A stretch of 28,010 bases of DNA from an uncultured Microbacteriaceae bacterium (GCA_946481135.1 CAMLMQ010000017.1:1-28010); one strand, 5' to 3'; positions 6,704 through 14,236 are shown, counted from the first letter of the stretch. Numbers and translations: made by a program. Notes: generated by a model from the letters alone, not told the origin.

Positions 6704-7405
6704 ATGTCTCTCGCCACTCTCTCCGAGCTCCGCCCCTCCACCCGCCCCGTCGCGCCGGCGCCCGAGGCGCCGCGCGTCACCCGCATCCGCGCCGTGCCCG
6801 AGGGCACCGAGGCCCGCGGCTTCGCCCTCTACGTCGGCATCGACGAGGCGAAGGCCGAAGCCGCCGGCACCGACCTTCCCTCGATCGTCGAGGCCGTCAA
6901 GCGTCTGATCGCCGAACGCGTCCCCGGCGCCGAGACCTATGCGTCGGTCGCGCTCGCCCCGATCGGCGCGGGCGGTCGGGATGTCGACGTCGTGCGCCTC
7001 GCCCTGCAGGATCCCGCCGCCCTCGCCAGGCACCGGCAGGCGACCGTCACCGAGAAGCCCGAGCCGAAGGGCGGCGTCGTGATCGACATCTCCCGCAAGC
7101 GGGTGCTGCTCGACGGCGAGACCGCGCCGCTCACCTACAAGGAGTTCGAGCTGCTGCAGTTCCTCGTGCTGCGTGAGGGCCGCACGATCGAGCGGGCCGA
7201 GATCATCGGCACCCTGTGGGGCGACACCGACGACGACGAGACCCCCAACGAGCGCACGATCGACGTGCACGTGCGACGGCTGCGGGCCAAGCTCGGCGCG
7301 TTCGAGGACATCGTGCGCACCGTGCGCGGGGCGGGATACCGGTTCGACCGCCACGCGGATGTCACCATCCGCTACGCGTCGACGCCTTCCCCCGACGTGT
7401 TCTGA
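6704..7405 (+). CDS. OmpR-type winged-helix transcriptional regulator without receiver domain
   Basis: The 233-residue protein has a proline-rich N-terminus (10-25) and a small alpha/beta region (about 38-110; GFALYVGIDEAKAEAAG, then ALAPIGAGGRDVDVVRLAL). It ends in a complete OmpR/PhoB-type DNA-binding domain (about 124-216) with LTYKEFELLQFLVLREGRTI, the recognition helix ERTIDVHVRRLRAKLG and the wing VRGAGYRF. There is no phosphoacceptor receiver domain, so it is not a two-component regulator. The N-terminal region may sense a ligand, but I cannot name it. ATG 6704 is chosen for AAGGA upstream and MSLATL, a common opening in Microbacteriaceae homologues; ATG 6659 is in frame. Its long leader with a cysteine-rich peptide suggests post-transcriptional control linked to sulfur amino acids. 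Confidence 0.85.
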   Translation: MSLATLSELRPSTRPVAPAPEAPRVTRIRAVPEGTEARGFALYVGIDEAKAEAAGTDLPSIVEAVKRLIAERVPGAETYASVALAPIGAGGRDVDVVRLALQDPAALARHRQATVTEKPEPKGGVVIDISRKRVLLDGETAPLTYKEFELLQFLVLREGRTIERAEIIGTLWGDTDDDETPNERTIDVHVRRLRAKLGAFEDIVRTVRGAGYRFDRHADVTIRYASTPSPDVF

Positions 7406-7414
7406 GTCGCGGTC

Positions 7415-8098
7415 TCACGTCAGCCCACGGGGCGGCACGTCGCCGAGAACCTCGTCGACATCGAAATCCGGACGGGTTTCGGAGATGTAGGCGCGGATCT
7501 CCGAGACGTCCACGGGGACCAGTTCTCCGTCACGGTGACCGTCCAGGATCTGCGAGATCTCGCGGGTCGGCACCCACGTGGACGCTCGGAAGTCGAACTT
7601 CTCGTCGCGCCCGACGTCTCGTTCGTCCGGCCGACGGTACACCCCGGATCGGGACGGACGCCCCCTGCCCCCTCCTCGGAGACGCTGGAAGTAACGCACC
7701 CCGTCTGACTCGACGAGACGACCCGCCGCGTCGTACTCGGGTGGAGCGACACCCAGATACCTGACGGCGGGATCTTCGGGGTGTGCCGCGAGCCACTTCT
7801 GTCCCTCGGGCGTGAACGGACCGCCCCTCGGGCGCACCGCGATCAATTCGCGCACCCGTTCGGCGTCATCCGCGTCGATCTCGACGTAGCGGACGCCCTC
7901 GTACGTGAAGTCGCCGAACTGCGCGCCGGTGAAGAACGTCGAATACTCCCAGGCGCCCCGCGCGGTCCAGGCCTCGTCGAAGGTACGGCCCGAATCGTCG
8001 ACGGCTGTCCGCCGACGAAGACCACTGGGCCACTCCCTCGTGTAACCCGGGTACATCACGGCGAAGTACGTCGTCGTGCCTGGTTGAGCCGCCGTCAT
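7415..8098 (-). CDS. Hypothetical protein at the distal end of the ESX toxin operon
   Basis: I do not recognise this 227-residue soluble protein. It has no signal peptide or membrane helix and is rich in aromatic and charged residues, with YFAVMYPGYTREWPSGL near the N-terminus and an acidic C-terminus (DFDVDEVLGDVPPRGLT). A basic, glycine-rich stretch (LRGGGRGRPSRSG) lies past the middle. A GAGGGG site just before ATG 8098 supports the start. It is the last of four small genes after the ADP-ribosyltransferase toxin, 79 bases behind the previous one, and ends nine bases from the convergent winged-helix gene. Location suggests an immunity or toxin-accessory role; sequence alone does not show it. 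Confidence 0.7.
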   Translation of the reverse strand: MTAAQPGTTTYFAVMYPGYTREWPSGLRRRTAVDDSGRTFDEAWTARGAWEYSTFFTGAQFGDFTYEGVRYVEIDADDAERVRELIAVRPRGGPFTPEGQKWLAAHPEDPAVRYLGVAPPEYDAAGRLVESDGVRYFQRLRGGGRGRPSRSGVYRRPDERDVGRDEKFDFRASTWVPTREISQILDGHRDGELVPVDVSEIRAYISETRPDFDVDEVLGDVPPRGLT

Positions 8099-8177
8099 CC
8101 CCTCGCCGCCCCCGACTGCTCACCGGACAGGACCTGCGCCGACATCCCGGGGTGGAGCAGCCTCTGAAAGCCGCGGG

Positions 8178-8618
8178 TCATCGCCGCACCACGCGGGTCT
8201 CCACGAGTTCGACGTGCGGCTCGGCGAGTTCCGACGGTTCGACGGCGGCCTCCCAGCCGCCGTAGTCGCTGCCCCGGAAACCGGTCGCCGCCGCCTCCGC
8301 ACCGCTGTCGCCCGTGTACCAGACCAGCACCCGGCCGCGATCGGGCCCCCTCTTGATGTTCTGAATGAGCTCGACGGGCACCCCCTTCCACACCGATCTC
8401 GCGTGCCGGATGAAGGCCGCCTCAAGTGAACTGTGCGGCACCTTTACCCACGTTCCGAGAGCGTCGTCGACCACCTCAAAGGCATCCGGGAAGTCGGTCT
8501 TGCCCGGTCCTTCCTCGTGGGGCGTCAGCCCGACCCACTCGTCGCCGAGGACCGGCGCCTCATGCCGCCGACCGCGATAGCGGAAGATCGTCGCTCGCGT
8601 CGGCATCGCGTCGGTCAC
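8178..8618 (-). CDS. Hypothetical protein, candidate immunity or accessory gene
   Basis: The 146-residue product is not recognised. It is cytosolic by appearance, with a mixed alpha/beta pattern: RATIFRYRGRRHEAP, WVGLTPHEEGPGKTDFP, a central WVKVPHSSLEAAFIRHARSV and a strand pair RVLVWYTGDSGAEA. It is balanced in charge and has no cysteine motif. GTG 8618 has a GGAGG six bases upstream, a clear ribosome site, and is preferred over ATG 8606. It lies 14 bases behind the ART-like gene on the same strand, so they are probably co-transcribed with the toxin. Small unrelated genes in tandem after a polymorphic toxin are often immunity genes, which is the best guess here. Confidence 0.7.
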   Translation of the reverse strand: MTDAMPTRATIFRYRGRRHEAPVLGDEWVGLTPHEEGPGKTDFPDAFEVVDDALGTWVKVPHSSLEAAFIRHARSVWKGVPVELIQNIKRGPDRGRVLVWYTGDSGAEAAATGFRGSDYGGWEAAVEPSELAEPHVELVETRVVRR

Positions 8619-8632
8619 GGAGCCTCCGACGA

Positions 8633-9070
8633 TCAGCCGAACCGGCCGGGTTGGCTAATCGTCACGGGGCCCGCCGCCCGCGCCGCCGTGACAGCCTCCT
8701 CCAGCTGCGCATCCGTCGGGACTTCGCCGACAGGGAACCCGTCACGTACCTCCAGAAGCACCTGCATACGCAGACCGGCGATGTCGCGCAGTCCGCCGGC
8801 CGGGGTGAGATGCGAGCCGGGGAGGATCGCGATCTCCTGCGAGACGGGATCGAAGGAGATCGGACCGATGTCACGACCCGCCGCCGACACGATCGCCCAG
8901 AGCGCCGGAGCGGAGAAGTTGGCCGAGGCGATCCGAGGATCCCGACTCGTTGGCAGCGGGCCGGTGAGGGGAAGGCTGGCGACGAGTTCGCCCGTGCTCC
9001 CCCGCCACGTGATCCCGCTGAACGGCGGCAGCTTGCCGAGGGCGGCCACGACCCCCGACATGTCACTCAT
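8633..9070 (-). CDS. Stand-alone ADP-ribosyltransferase-like protein with altered ExE motif
   Basis: This 145-residue protein is almost entirely an ART-like domain and aligns by eye with the C-terminus of the toxin encoded upstream. SGITWRG (18-24) matches the toxin's SGTFHRG and supplies the conserved arginine R23. PTSRDPRIASANF (40-52) matches the STS strand SSSVDLRVAENF. GRDIGPISFDPVSQEIAIL (65-83) matches GVDVRPISAVQREAEVLF. The catalytic glutamate is kept (E79), but the first position of ExE is serine (S77). It may be an active ART of different specificity, a NAD glycohydrolase, or an inactive decoy or immunity mimic. ATG 9070 has GGAGG upstream; GTG 9097, overlapping the previous stop, is an alternative. 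Confidence 0.75.
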   Translation of the reverse strand: MSDMSGVVAALGKLPPFSGITWRGSTGELVASLPLTGPLPTSRDPRIASANFSAPALWAIVSAAGRDIGPISFDPVSQEIAILPGSHLTPAGGLRDIAGLRMQVLLEVRDGFPVGEVPTDAQLEEAVTAARAAGPVTISQPGRFG

Positions 9071-9093
9071 GACGCCTCCCAACGCGGACTCCG

Positions 9094-9684
9094 TCACCCA
9101 TCGCTCGCCTCCGCCATCTGACGGTACTCCGCGGCGACCGTGTCCGATCCCGCGACGAAGGCGCGAAGCGCCCGCTCGCCGCGTGCCCGATCCTCGAACC
9201 AGAGGAGCGTAGCCGGGCCGGTGCCTCCGTCGACAAACCATCCAGTGGCGTCCGCGCCTTGCGCAGCAACGAGACGTGGCGTCGCGACGGGACCGACTGC
9301 GCGGGCCAGAGCAGCGGACCAGGCCGCCCCCCACAGCGCCCATCCCACGGCGTCGATCAGCACCGGCACATGAGCAGGAACCATCGTGATGTTCCAGCGA
9401 TCACCCGCCGAGTCCTCGTCACGAAGTCGCCAGACGTCGATGCTGAGCACGATCCCACCCGTGAAGGTCAGCGCCGGCGACTCATTGATCACTCCCGCAC
9501 TGACGAAGACGCCCGACGGCAGCCTTCCGACGAACTCCTCGATCGTCGAGAACCATCGCTGCTGCGCATCGTCGTCGTCCCGCGCCTGCAGAAACTTCGG
9601 AAGGCTCAGCCCCTCGTAGCGGCGCTGCATCGCCGCATACATGCCGGTCCGTTCGTGCTCGGGCACGAGCGCCGGGGCGATCAC
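9094..9684 (-). CDS. Hypothetical protein directly after the ART toxin, prime immunity candidate
   Basis: I do not recognise this 196-residue protein. It begins by GTGA overlap with the toxin stop (GTG 9684-9682, TGA 9683-9681), with GAGG about seven bases upstream, so its translation is coupled to the toxin. It has a basic, helical N-terminus (YAAMQRRYEGLSLPKFLQARDDDD) and a beta-rich middle (SGVFVSAGVINESPALTFTGG). A Trp/Ala-rich amphipathic region (VGWALWGAAWSAALARAVG) follows; it is not a convincing membrane helix. Coupling to the toxin gene is the usual position of a cognate immunity gene. Local base composition is lower in GC than the ESX core (37 of 60 bases at 9361-9420 by hand count). 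Confidence 0.75.
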   Translation of the reverse strand: MIAPALVPEHERTGMYAAMQRRYEGLSLPKFLQARDDDDAQQRWFSTIEEFVGRLPSGVFVSAGVINESPALTFTGGIVLSIDVWRLRDEDSAGDRWNITMVPAHVPVLIDAVGWALWGAAWSAALARAVGPVATPRLVAAQGADATGWFVDGGTGPATLLWFEDRARGERALRAFVAGSDTVAAEYRQMAEASDG

Positions 9685-11813
9685 GGGCCGACCTCACGGA
9701 TGGTCACACGCCAGATGCCGTTGACGAGCGTCGGCTCGGTGACGACCTCGAACGGCGTGGATCGTTGGAAGAGCACCTCGGCCTCGCGTTGGACGGCGGA
9801 GATCGGGCGCACGTCGACGCCGGTCCTGCCGATCACCTCGATGATCCCGGGCGTCTTGCCGCCGAGTGTCTGAGTGAGCGCGAAGTTCTCGGCGACGCGG
9901 AGATCGACGGACGAACTCATGAACGTCGGATCACTCCAGGGTTGCCCCTTCTTGAACTGGGCGAGGAACGCGTCATCGAACCCGACGCCGCGGTGGAAGG
10001 TCCCGGACTGCGTGGGCAGCTTCGAGATTGCCTCCGTGGTCGCGGCGATGCGGGCCTCGAGCGAAGCCGCCGTCAGGGGGTCGGGGATCACCTGACCACG
10101 TAGGTAGGGGTTCATCTCCTGGTAGCCGGGGCCGGTGTAGTCGTAGATGCCCTTCGCGTCCGCAGGTGTCAGGTTCGGATAGTTCTCGGAGACCGCGTCC
10201 GCCCACTCGTCGAGCCGAGATCCGTCGAGGTGACCGCTGAACCGCTGATGGACGTCGGTCCAGTCGACAGCGCCCAGAGGCGGCGCATCCGGATGGATGT
10301 GCGGAGGCGGCGCGTCCAACCCCGTGTGGGGCGGCACGTGCGTCGCCGTGCTCGGTGGCTCGGCGGCTCGCCCGACCGGCCGTGCGGATCCGTCGTCGAC
10401 GAACGAGGACGGCGGCGGGGTGTCGCCGGTGCGAGCGCCAACCTGGAGCGCATCCGTGTCGGGCAGGTCGGTGCGCACCCCGACGGACACGACGTCGTCG
10501 ACCCGCAGACCCGTGCCGACGGCATCCCCGACCAGCCCGTCGAGCTTCACGACGAGACCGTCGAGCTTCGTCACGCCGGTCGTCGCGGCGTCGGTGAGGC
10601 GGGCGGCGTCGCCCGCGAGGTCGATGATGCGTGATCCGGCGCTGAGCGCCTTGACGGCGGCGCCGACCTGGCCGGCACCGGGGATGAACATCGAGCCGAC
10701 GTTGACGAGCACGCGGCCAGCGGCCTCGGACGGGTTCTCCGACCAGGTGTCCCACGCCACGAGGCCCTTGAGCATCTCGCCGCCCATCGCGACCCCGTCG
10801 CGCAGCACGGGCACCCCGGCCATGCCGAGCAGCAGGAGCGGGGGCGACGTGATGACGAGCAGCGACCCGATGCCCTGCACGGCGCCGAGCCACGACTGTC
10901 CGACCTGCTCCCACGACCAGTCGCCGCGCACGCCGTTGTAGCCGATCAGGCCGCCCGCACCCTCGAGCATCTCCGTGCCCGCGCTGCCGACGCCCCACCA
11001 GAACGACTCGCCGCAGTTGCGGTCCTCCTCGACCCGGCTGCCCCACGGCAGCACGACGGTGTTCTCGCCCGACTGCTTGAGCTGCCACGCCTCGATGTGC
11101 TCGATCTCGACCATGCACAGGTCACGCTGGCGGTTGATGGCGTTCGCGCAGTCGGCCTCGGCGTTCTGCAGGCGCGTGTAGGCGTCGGCGAGCCGGTCCA
11201 TGAGGGCGTTGTTCTGGTCGATGTGCTCGCTCGACTCGGTCCACGGCGCGAGGATCTGCACCTGCCCGCCGCTCACCCGGGCCGACTCGCCCCGCCCGCG
11301 CAGGTAGGCGAGCACCTCCGACTGGCTCGACCCGGTCGAGTAGGAGGTCGTGTAGTCACCCGTCGTCGAGACCATCGCGAGGCCGTTGTGCTCGTACTCC
11401 TTCGTCTCGTGCGGTGACACCCACACGCGCTCGTCCCACGTGATGGTCGCCCGGAACTCGACGGCGTCGCGCTTGATCTCGGCGAACGTCTCCTTGATCG
11501 GACGCAACGCGGCCGCGAACTCGTCGAGCGCCGTCGCGACGCGGTCGAACTTCTCGGCGATCGCGGTCGCGGCGGTCGTCGGCGTGCCGAGCGCGGCGTA
11601 GATCGTGGGGCCTTGGGGCGACTCGAGCACCCCCGGCAGGCCCGCCCAGGATGCTTCCGCGACCTCCGCCTGCGCGACGGCCCCCGAGCCGGCGGTGCGC
11701 AGCGTCTCGGCGACGCTCTCGAGCTGCCACGGTCGCAGATCGTCGCCAGGGATGTTCTCGGGGATGATGAGGCCCGACTGGCCCGTCGTGCCCTCGGAGG
11801 CGGTGATCGTCAT
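9681..11813 (-). CDS. Polymorphic toxin of the ESX locus with C-terminal ADP-ribosyltransferase domain
   Basis: This 710-residue protein appears modular. The N-terminal helical region (about 25-125, ending AEIKRDAVEF) probably carries the type VII export determinants. A middle region with several tryptophans (130-310) leads to a hydrophobic stretch (about 314-338) and a KLDGLV repeat (416-428). A Pro-rich linker (465-515) leads to the toxin domain (about 516-710). That domain has the R-STS-ExE signature of ADP-ribosyltransferases: R608 in FHRG, S633-S635 in FMSSSV, and E677-A678-E679. It should transfer ADP-ribose from NAD to an unknown target. ATG 11813 overlaps the previous stop by four bases, with GGAGG upstream. 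The extended frame to 12191 is shadow sequence. Confidence 0.9.
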   Translation of the reverse strand: MTITASEGTTGQSGLIIPENIPGDDLRPWQLESVAETLRTAGSGAVAQAEVAEASWAGLPGVLESPQGPTIYAALGTPTTAATAIAEKFDRVATALDEFAAALRPIKETFAEIKRDAVEFRATITWDERVWVSPHETKEYEHNGLAMVSTTGDYTTSYSTGSSQSEVLAYLRGRGESARVSGGQVQILAPWTESSEHIDQNNALMDRLADAYTRLQNAEADCANAINRQRDLCMVEIEHIEAWQLKQSGENTVVLPWGSRVEEDRNCGESFWWGVGSAGTEMLEGAGGLIGYNGVRGDWSWEQVGQSWLGAVQGIGSLLVITSPPLLLLGMAGVPVLRDGVAMGGEMLKGLVAWDTWSENPSEAAGRVLVNVGSMFIPGAGQVGAAVKALSAGSRIIDLAGDAARLTDAATTGVTKLDGLVVKLDGLVGDAVGTGLRVDDVVSVGVRTDLPDTDALQVGARTGDTPPPSSFVDDGSARPVGRAAEPPSTATHVPPHTGLDAPPPHIHPDAPPLGAVDWTDVHQRFSGHLDGSRLDEWADAVSENYPNLTPADAKGIYDYTGPGYQEMNPYLRGQVIPDPLTAASLEARIAATTEAISKLPTQSGTFHRGVGFDDAFLAQFKKGQPWSDPTFMSSSVDLRVAENFALTQTLGGKTPGIIEVIGRTGVDVRPISAVQREAEVLFQRSTPFEVVTEPTLVNGIWRVTIREVGP

Positions 11814-12199
11814 GCGCCGCCGCCTCCGCCCCCGCCGCCGGGCGTGCCCGGCGTGGTCGGCGGGGCATACGACGCGGCCCCGAAGTCGGAGGCGCCGATC
11901 CCGGCCGCGATGGCCGCCGCGATCTCCTCGTCGCCCGCGAGGTAGGCGTTCGCCGCGTTCGCGGTGCCTTCGAGGGCGGTGCCGTACGCGGTGAACATCC
12001 TGGTCACGGCGCCGTCGTAGATCTCCTGCATGAAGCCCGAGTACGCGGTCGACACGATGCCGTCGTAGCCGCCGGCCGACTGCACGTCGGCGAGCGTCTC
12101 GGACGCCCCGGTCAGCGCCGTGCCGACGGCCTCGACGGCGGCACTCGTGTCGGTGAGGATCGTGGTGAGCCCCGCGGGCTCGATGCGCCATCCGGTCAT
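11810..12199 (-). CDS. DUF6507-type small ESX-associated protein with YxxxD motif
   Basis: The 129-residue protein begins MTGWRIEPAGLTTILTDT, the characteristic opening of the DUF6507 family found in actinobacterial type VII loci. It is predicted to be a helical hairpin of WXG100 size. It carries AYLAGDEEIA (85-94), in which Y86 and D90 form the YxxxD/E export motif. The C-terminus is a flexible Pro/Gly tail ending in eight consecutive glycines. It sits four bases in overlap with both the preceding 116-residue gene and the following toxin gene, so it is probably a co-secreted partner that presents the toxin to EccC. A strong AGGGGG ribosome site precedes the ATG. Confidence 0.82.
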   Translation of the reverse strand: MTGWRIEPAGLTTILTDTSAAVEAVGTALTGASETLADVQSAGGYDGIVSTAYSGFMQEIYDGAVTRMFTAYGTALEGTANAANAYLAGDEEIAAAIAAGIGASDFGAASYAPPTTPGTPGGGGGGGGA

Positions 12200-12546
12200 G
12201 CGTCGAGCCCCCTCACGACGGCGGTGCCCTCGAGCAGGCTCTCCAGCGCGAAGACGAGCGCCATCCCGCGACGGTGCTCGAACGGCACGATCGCCTCCGT
12301 CACGAAGCCCCGGCCGCCGGGCAGCACGGCGTCGGGGCCGTAGGCGGCCGCGAGGTCGACGTCGGTCTCGACGCGGCGCGGGCGACCGAGCGTCGCGATC
12401 GGCGACTCGTCGAGTTCGGTCACGGTCACGACGCCCTCGCGCACGGTGTCGCGCACGAGCATCGGAGGCTGGATCGTCTCGGCGAGGGCGCGCAGTTCGT
12501 CGAGGCTGTGCTCGCGAGGGGCGAGGAGGGCGACTTCGAGCGGCAT
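12196..12546 (-). CDS. Small ESX-locus protein of unknown function (116 residues)
   Basis: The product begins MPLEVALLAPREHSLDELRALAE and has alternating strands and helices, for example VTVTELDESPIATLGRPRRVETDVDLA and a C-terminal helix ALVFALESLLEGTAVV. There is no signal peptide or membrane helix. It is encoded between the DUF6177-like and DUF6507-type genes with one- and four-base overlaps, and GAGGGGG precedes the ATG. Its invariable coupling here suggests a cytosolic chaperone or adaptor for the secreted partners, comparable in role, not in sequence, to EspG or EsaE. I do not know its family. Confidence 0.75.
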   Translation of the reverse strand: MPLEVALLAPREHSLDELRALAETIQPPMLVRDTVREGVVTVTELDESPIATLGRPRRVETDVDLAAAYGPDAVLPGGRGFVTEAIVPFEHRRGMALVFALESLLEGTAVVRGLDA

Positions 12547-13565
12547 CAGGATGCCCCCTCGGACCGGGCGAGGAGTTTCGTGATCTGCTCGGTGCCGAGC
12601 GCCTGGGCGAACGCCGCGGCCGACTCGACCGGATGCTCGGCCGGTCGGTCGAAGCCGACGACGAGCGACGGGGTGCGGGGCCGTCCGGCCGTGCGGACGC
12701 CGAACTCGCGGCTCAGGAGGTCGAGGTCGGGGGCGAGCGCGCGAGTGGCGCGCGGCCCGACGAGTGCGGCGAGCGGCTCGGCGGGGCTCACGGCGCGCGA
12801 GTCGTACGAGAGGTCGGCGGGACCGGTCTGCAGCGAGACGGTCGCGAAGAGCGGCGCGGCCACCTCGGTCGCCAGACGGGTGAGGGCCTCGGTCGCGGCG
12901 ACGACGAGCTGCGCGCGCGGCGCGACGGGGGCGAGCAGGATGCCGGTCACGGTCTCCTCGACGCCGCCGCGGGTGCGGCGCACGGTCGACGTGACGCGGG
13001 CCCGTCCCGCGGCGTCGGCGACCATCCAGCGCACCGGACCCGGCATCCACGCCCGGGAGGCGGCCGTGTACGCGCGGCGGTCCCACGCGAGGGTCACCGG
13101 CTCATGCGCGCCCCACGCTGCCGGGACGGTGTCGGCGAGGCGGGCGAGCGACTCGATCACGTCGCCGAGCAGCGTCTCGTCGTCGGCCGGCGACTGGGCG
13201 CTGAGCGCGACGAGGAGACGTGCCGCGTCGTCGGCGGCGGGCGCGGTCGGTACGATGCGCTCGCCGGCGAGCGCCGCCTCGACCGAGGAGGCGACGAGAC
13301 CCGTGAGCGGGTCGCGCAGCCGCCCGCCGTCGCGCACGAGCCAGCGTCCTCCGGCGATCGTCAGGTGGTACCGCGCGAGGTAGCTCATGCGCGTGATGGG
13401 TCGGGTGATCCAGACCGGCGTGAGCCCGGCGGCGGTCGTCGCAACGAGGGCGTCGGCGAGGCCTTCGGTCAGCACGACGCGGTCGGCGCGGGTCTCGGTG
13501 CACGCGAAGCGCCCCTCGACGCGGTCGACGAGGGGATGCGCGAACCCGAGCAACAGGTCGCCCAT
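12546..13565 (-). CDS. DUF6177-like ESX-locus protein
   Basis: The 339-residue protein resembles DUF6177 proteins of actinobacterial type VII loci, particularly in VWITRPITRMSYLARYHLT followed by GGRWLVRDGGRLRDPLTG (about residues 51-90), a segment seen in that family. The remainder is rich in Ala, Val and Arg, alternates strands and helices, and contains a central WGAHEPVTLAWDRRAY. No membrane helix, protease or ATPase motif is visible, so it is probably cytosolic. DUF6177 genes commonly lie beside DUF6507 and WXG100 genes, as here, but the role is not established; a scaffold or substrate-handling function is inference. The family call is from memory of motifs, with moderate confidence. Confidence 0.72.
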   Translation of the reverse strand: MGDLLLGFAHPLVDRVEGRFACTETRADRVVLTEGLADALVATTAAGLTPVWITRPITRMSYLARYHLTIAGGRWLVRDGGRLRDPLTGLVASSVEAALAGERIVPTAPAADDAARLLVALSAQSPADDETLLGDVIESLARLADTVPAAWGAHEPVTLAWDRRAYTAASRAWMPGPVRWMVADAAGRARVTSTVRRTRGGVEETVTGILLAPVAPRAQLVVAATEALTRLATEVAAPLFATVSLQTGPADLSYDSRAVSPAEPLAALVGPRATRALAPDLDLLSREFGVRTAGRPRTPSLVVGFDRPAEHPVESAAAFAQALGTEQITKLLARSEGAS

Positions 13566-13572
13566 GCCGGCG

Positions 13573-13887
13573 TCAGCCCATGTTCGCGACCGCGGACTTC
13601 GCCTTCTGCAGCGTCGCCTGTGCGGTCTCGTTCGACTGCTCGAGGCTGCGCCGCAGCGTGTCGACGATCGTCTTCACGTTGGTCGCGGCGTTCTTCCAGC
13701 GCAGCTCCTTGGCGGCGTACTCCTCCGAGACGCCGTCGGCCGTGTAGTCGGCCATCGCCTGCCGCACGTCGGCGTCGCGCTGCTCGATGAGCTGCTCGAG
13801 GAGGGCGGCGGTGGCGTAGAACTCCTCGATCGCGCCGTCGACGGCGGCGGTGTCGTAATCGCGGCGGTCGCTCTGGTTGCCCGACAT
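13573..13887 (-). CDS. Pore-forming ESAT-6 family (WXG100-like) protein
   Basis: The 104-residue all-helical protein matches the actinobacterial group often named pore-forming ESAT-6 family protein. It has RRDYDTAAVDGAI (8-20), a first helix ending IEQRDADVRQAMADY (34-48), and the turn DGVSEEYAAKELRWKNAAT (51-69). W64-K-N stands where WXG100 proteins have W-x-G. The second helix runs to the C-terminus (VKTIVDTLRRSLEQSNETA). It is expected to be exported as a helical hairpin, probably as a dimer, possibly with the 112-residue neighbour. ATG 13887 has AAGGGGAG upstream. The name implies pore activity that is not shown by sequence. Confidence 0.85.
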   Translation of the reverse strand: MSGNQSDRRDYDTAAVDGAIEEFYATAALLEQLIEQRDADVRQAMADYTADGVSEEYAAKELRWKNAATNVKTIVDTLRRSLEQSNETAQATLQKAKSAVANMG

Positions 13888-13897
13888 CGGTCTCCCC

Positions 13898-14236
13898 TTA
13901 CGCCTTGCCCGCGCCGAAACGCGCGGCGTCGAACGCCGACGACGAGCGCGCCTGCGTGATCTCGTCGGCGATCTGCTGATCGCCCTGCACGAACGAGCGG
14001 TCCATCTCCGAGATGCCCGCGAGCACGCCGCGCAGCGCGGCGGTGAGCTCGACGGCGATGCCCTCGGCCTGTGCCTGGAACGCGTCGAACGCGGCGCGAC
14101 CGGCGCCGTTGACCCGACCCTCGACCTGCTCCGAGACGGCGGCGAGCTTGCGCACCGTGGCGGCGAGCTCATCACTCGACGTCGTGGTCTTCTTCGTGAG
14201 CGTCGAGAGCACATCGGCTCCCATGGCGAACTTCAT
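13898..14236 (-). CDS. WXG100-family ESX secretion target (EsxA-like)
   Basis: The 112-residue protein is two helices joined by a turn at about 41-48 (RVNGAGRA), the size and shape of a WXG100 protein, although the W-x-G itself is absent. The opening MKFAMGADVLSTLTKKT and the SEMDRSFVQGDQQIADEI segment (76-93) are typical of actinobacterial members. F82 and D86 give an aromatic variant of the YxxxD/E export motif. It is the first gene of the leftward arm, with GGGGAGG before the ATG, and is followed after ten bases by the second ESAT-6-like gene. It would be a substrate and structural partner of the EccC/EccD machine. Confidence 0.86.
   Translation of the reverse strand: MKFAMGADVLSTLTKKTTTSSDELAATVRKLAAVSEQVEGRVNGAGRAAFDAFQAQAEGIAVELTAALRGVLAGISEMDRSFVQGDQQIADEITQARSSSAFDAARFGAGKA

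Noticed and set aside
10540..10570. Short tandem repeat KLDGLV in the toxin as a recombination site
   Set aside because: Only two copies, inside a helical region; ordinary protein-level repetition explains it.
11814..12191. N-terminal extension of the ART toxin frame
   Set aside because: It is the shadow of the DUF6507-type gene in another frame; the real start overlaps that gene's stop by four bases.
13888..14214. Frame upstream of the pore-forming ESAT-6 gene giving a 213-residue product
   Set aside because: The extra part is the shadow of the WXG100 gene; AAGGGGAG before ATG 13887 marks the start.
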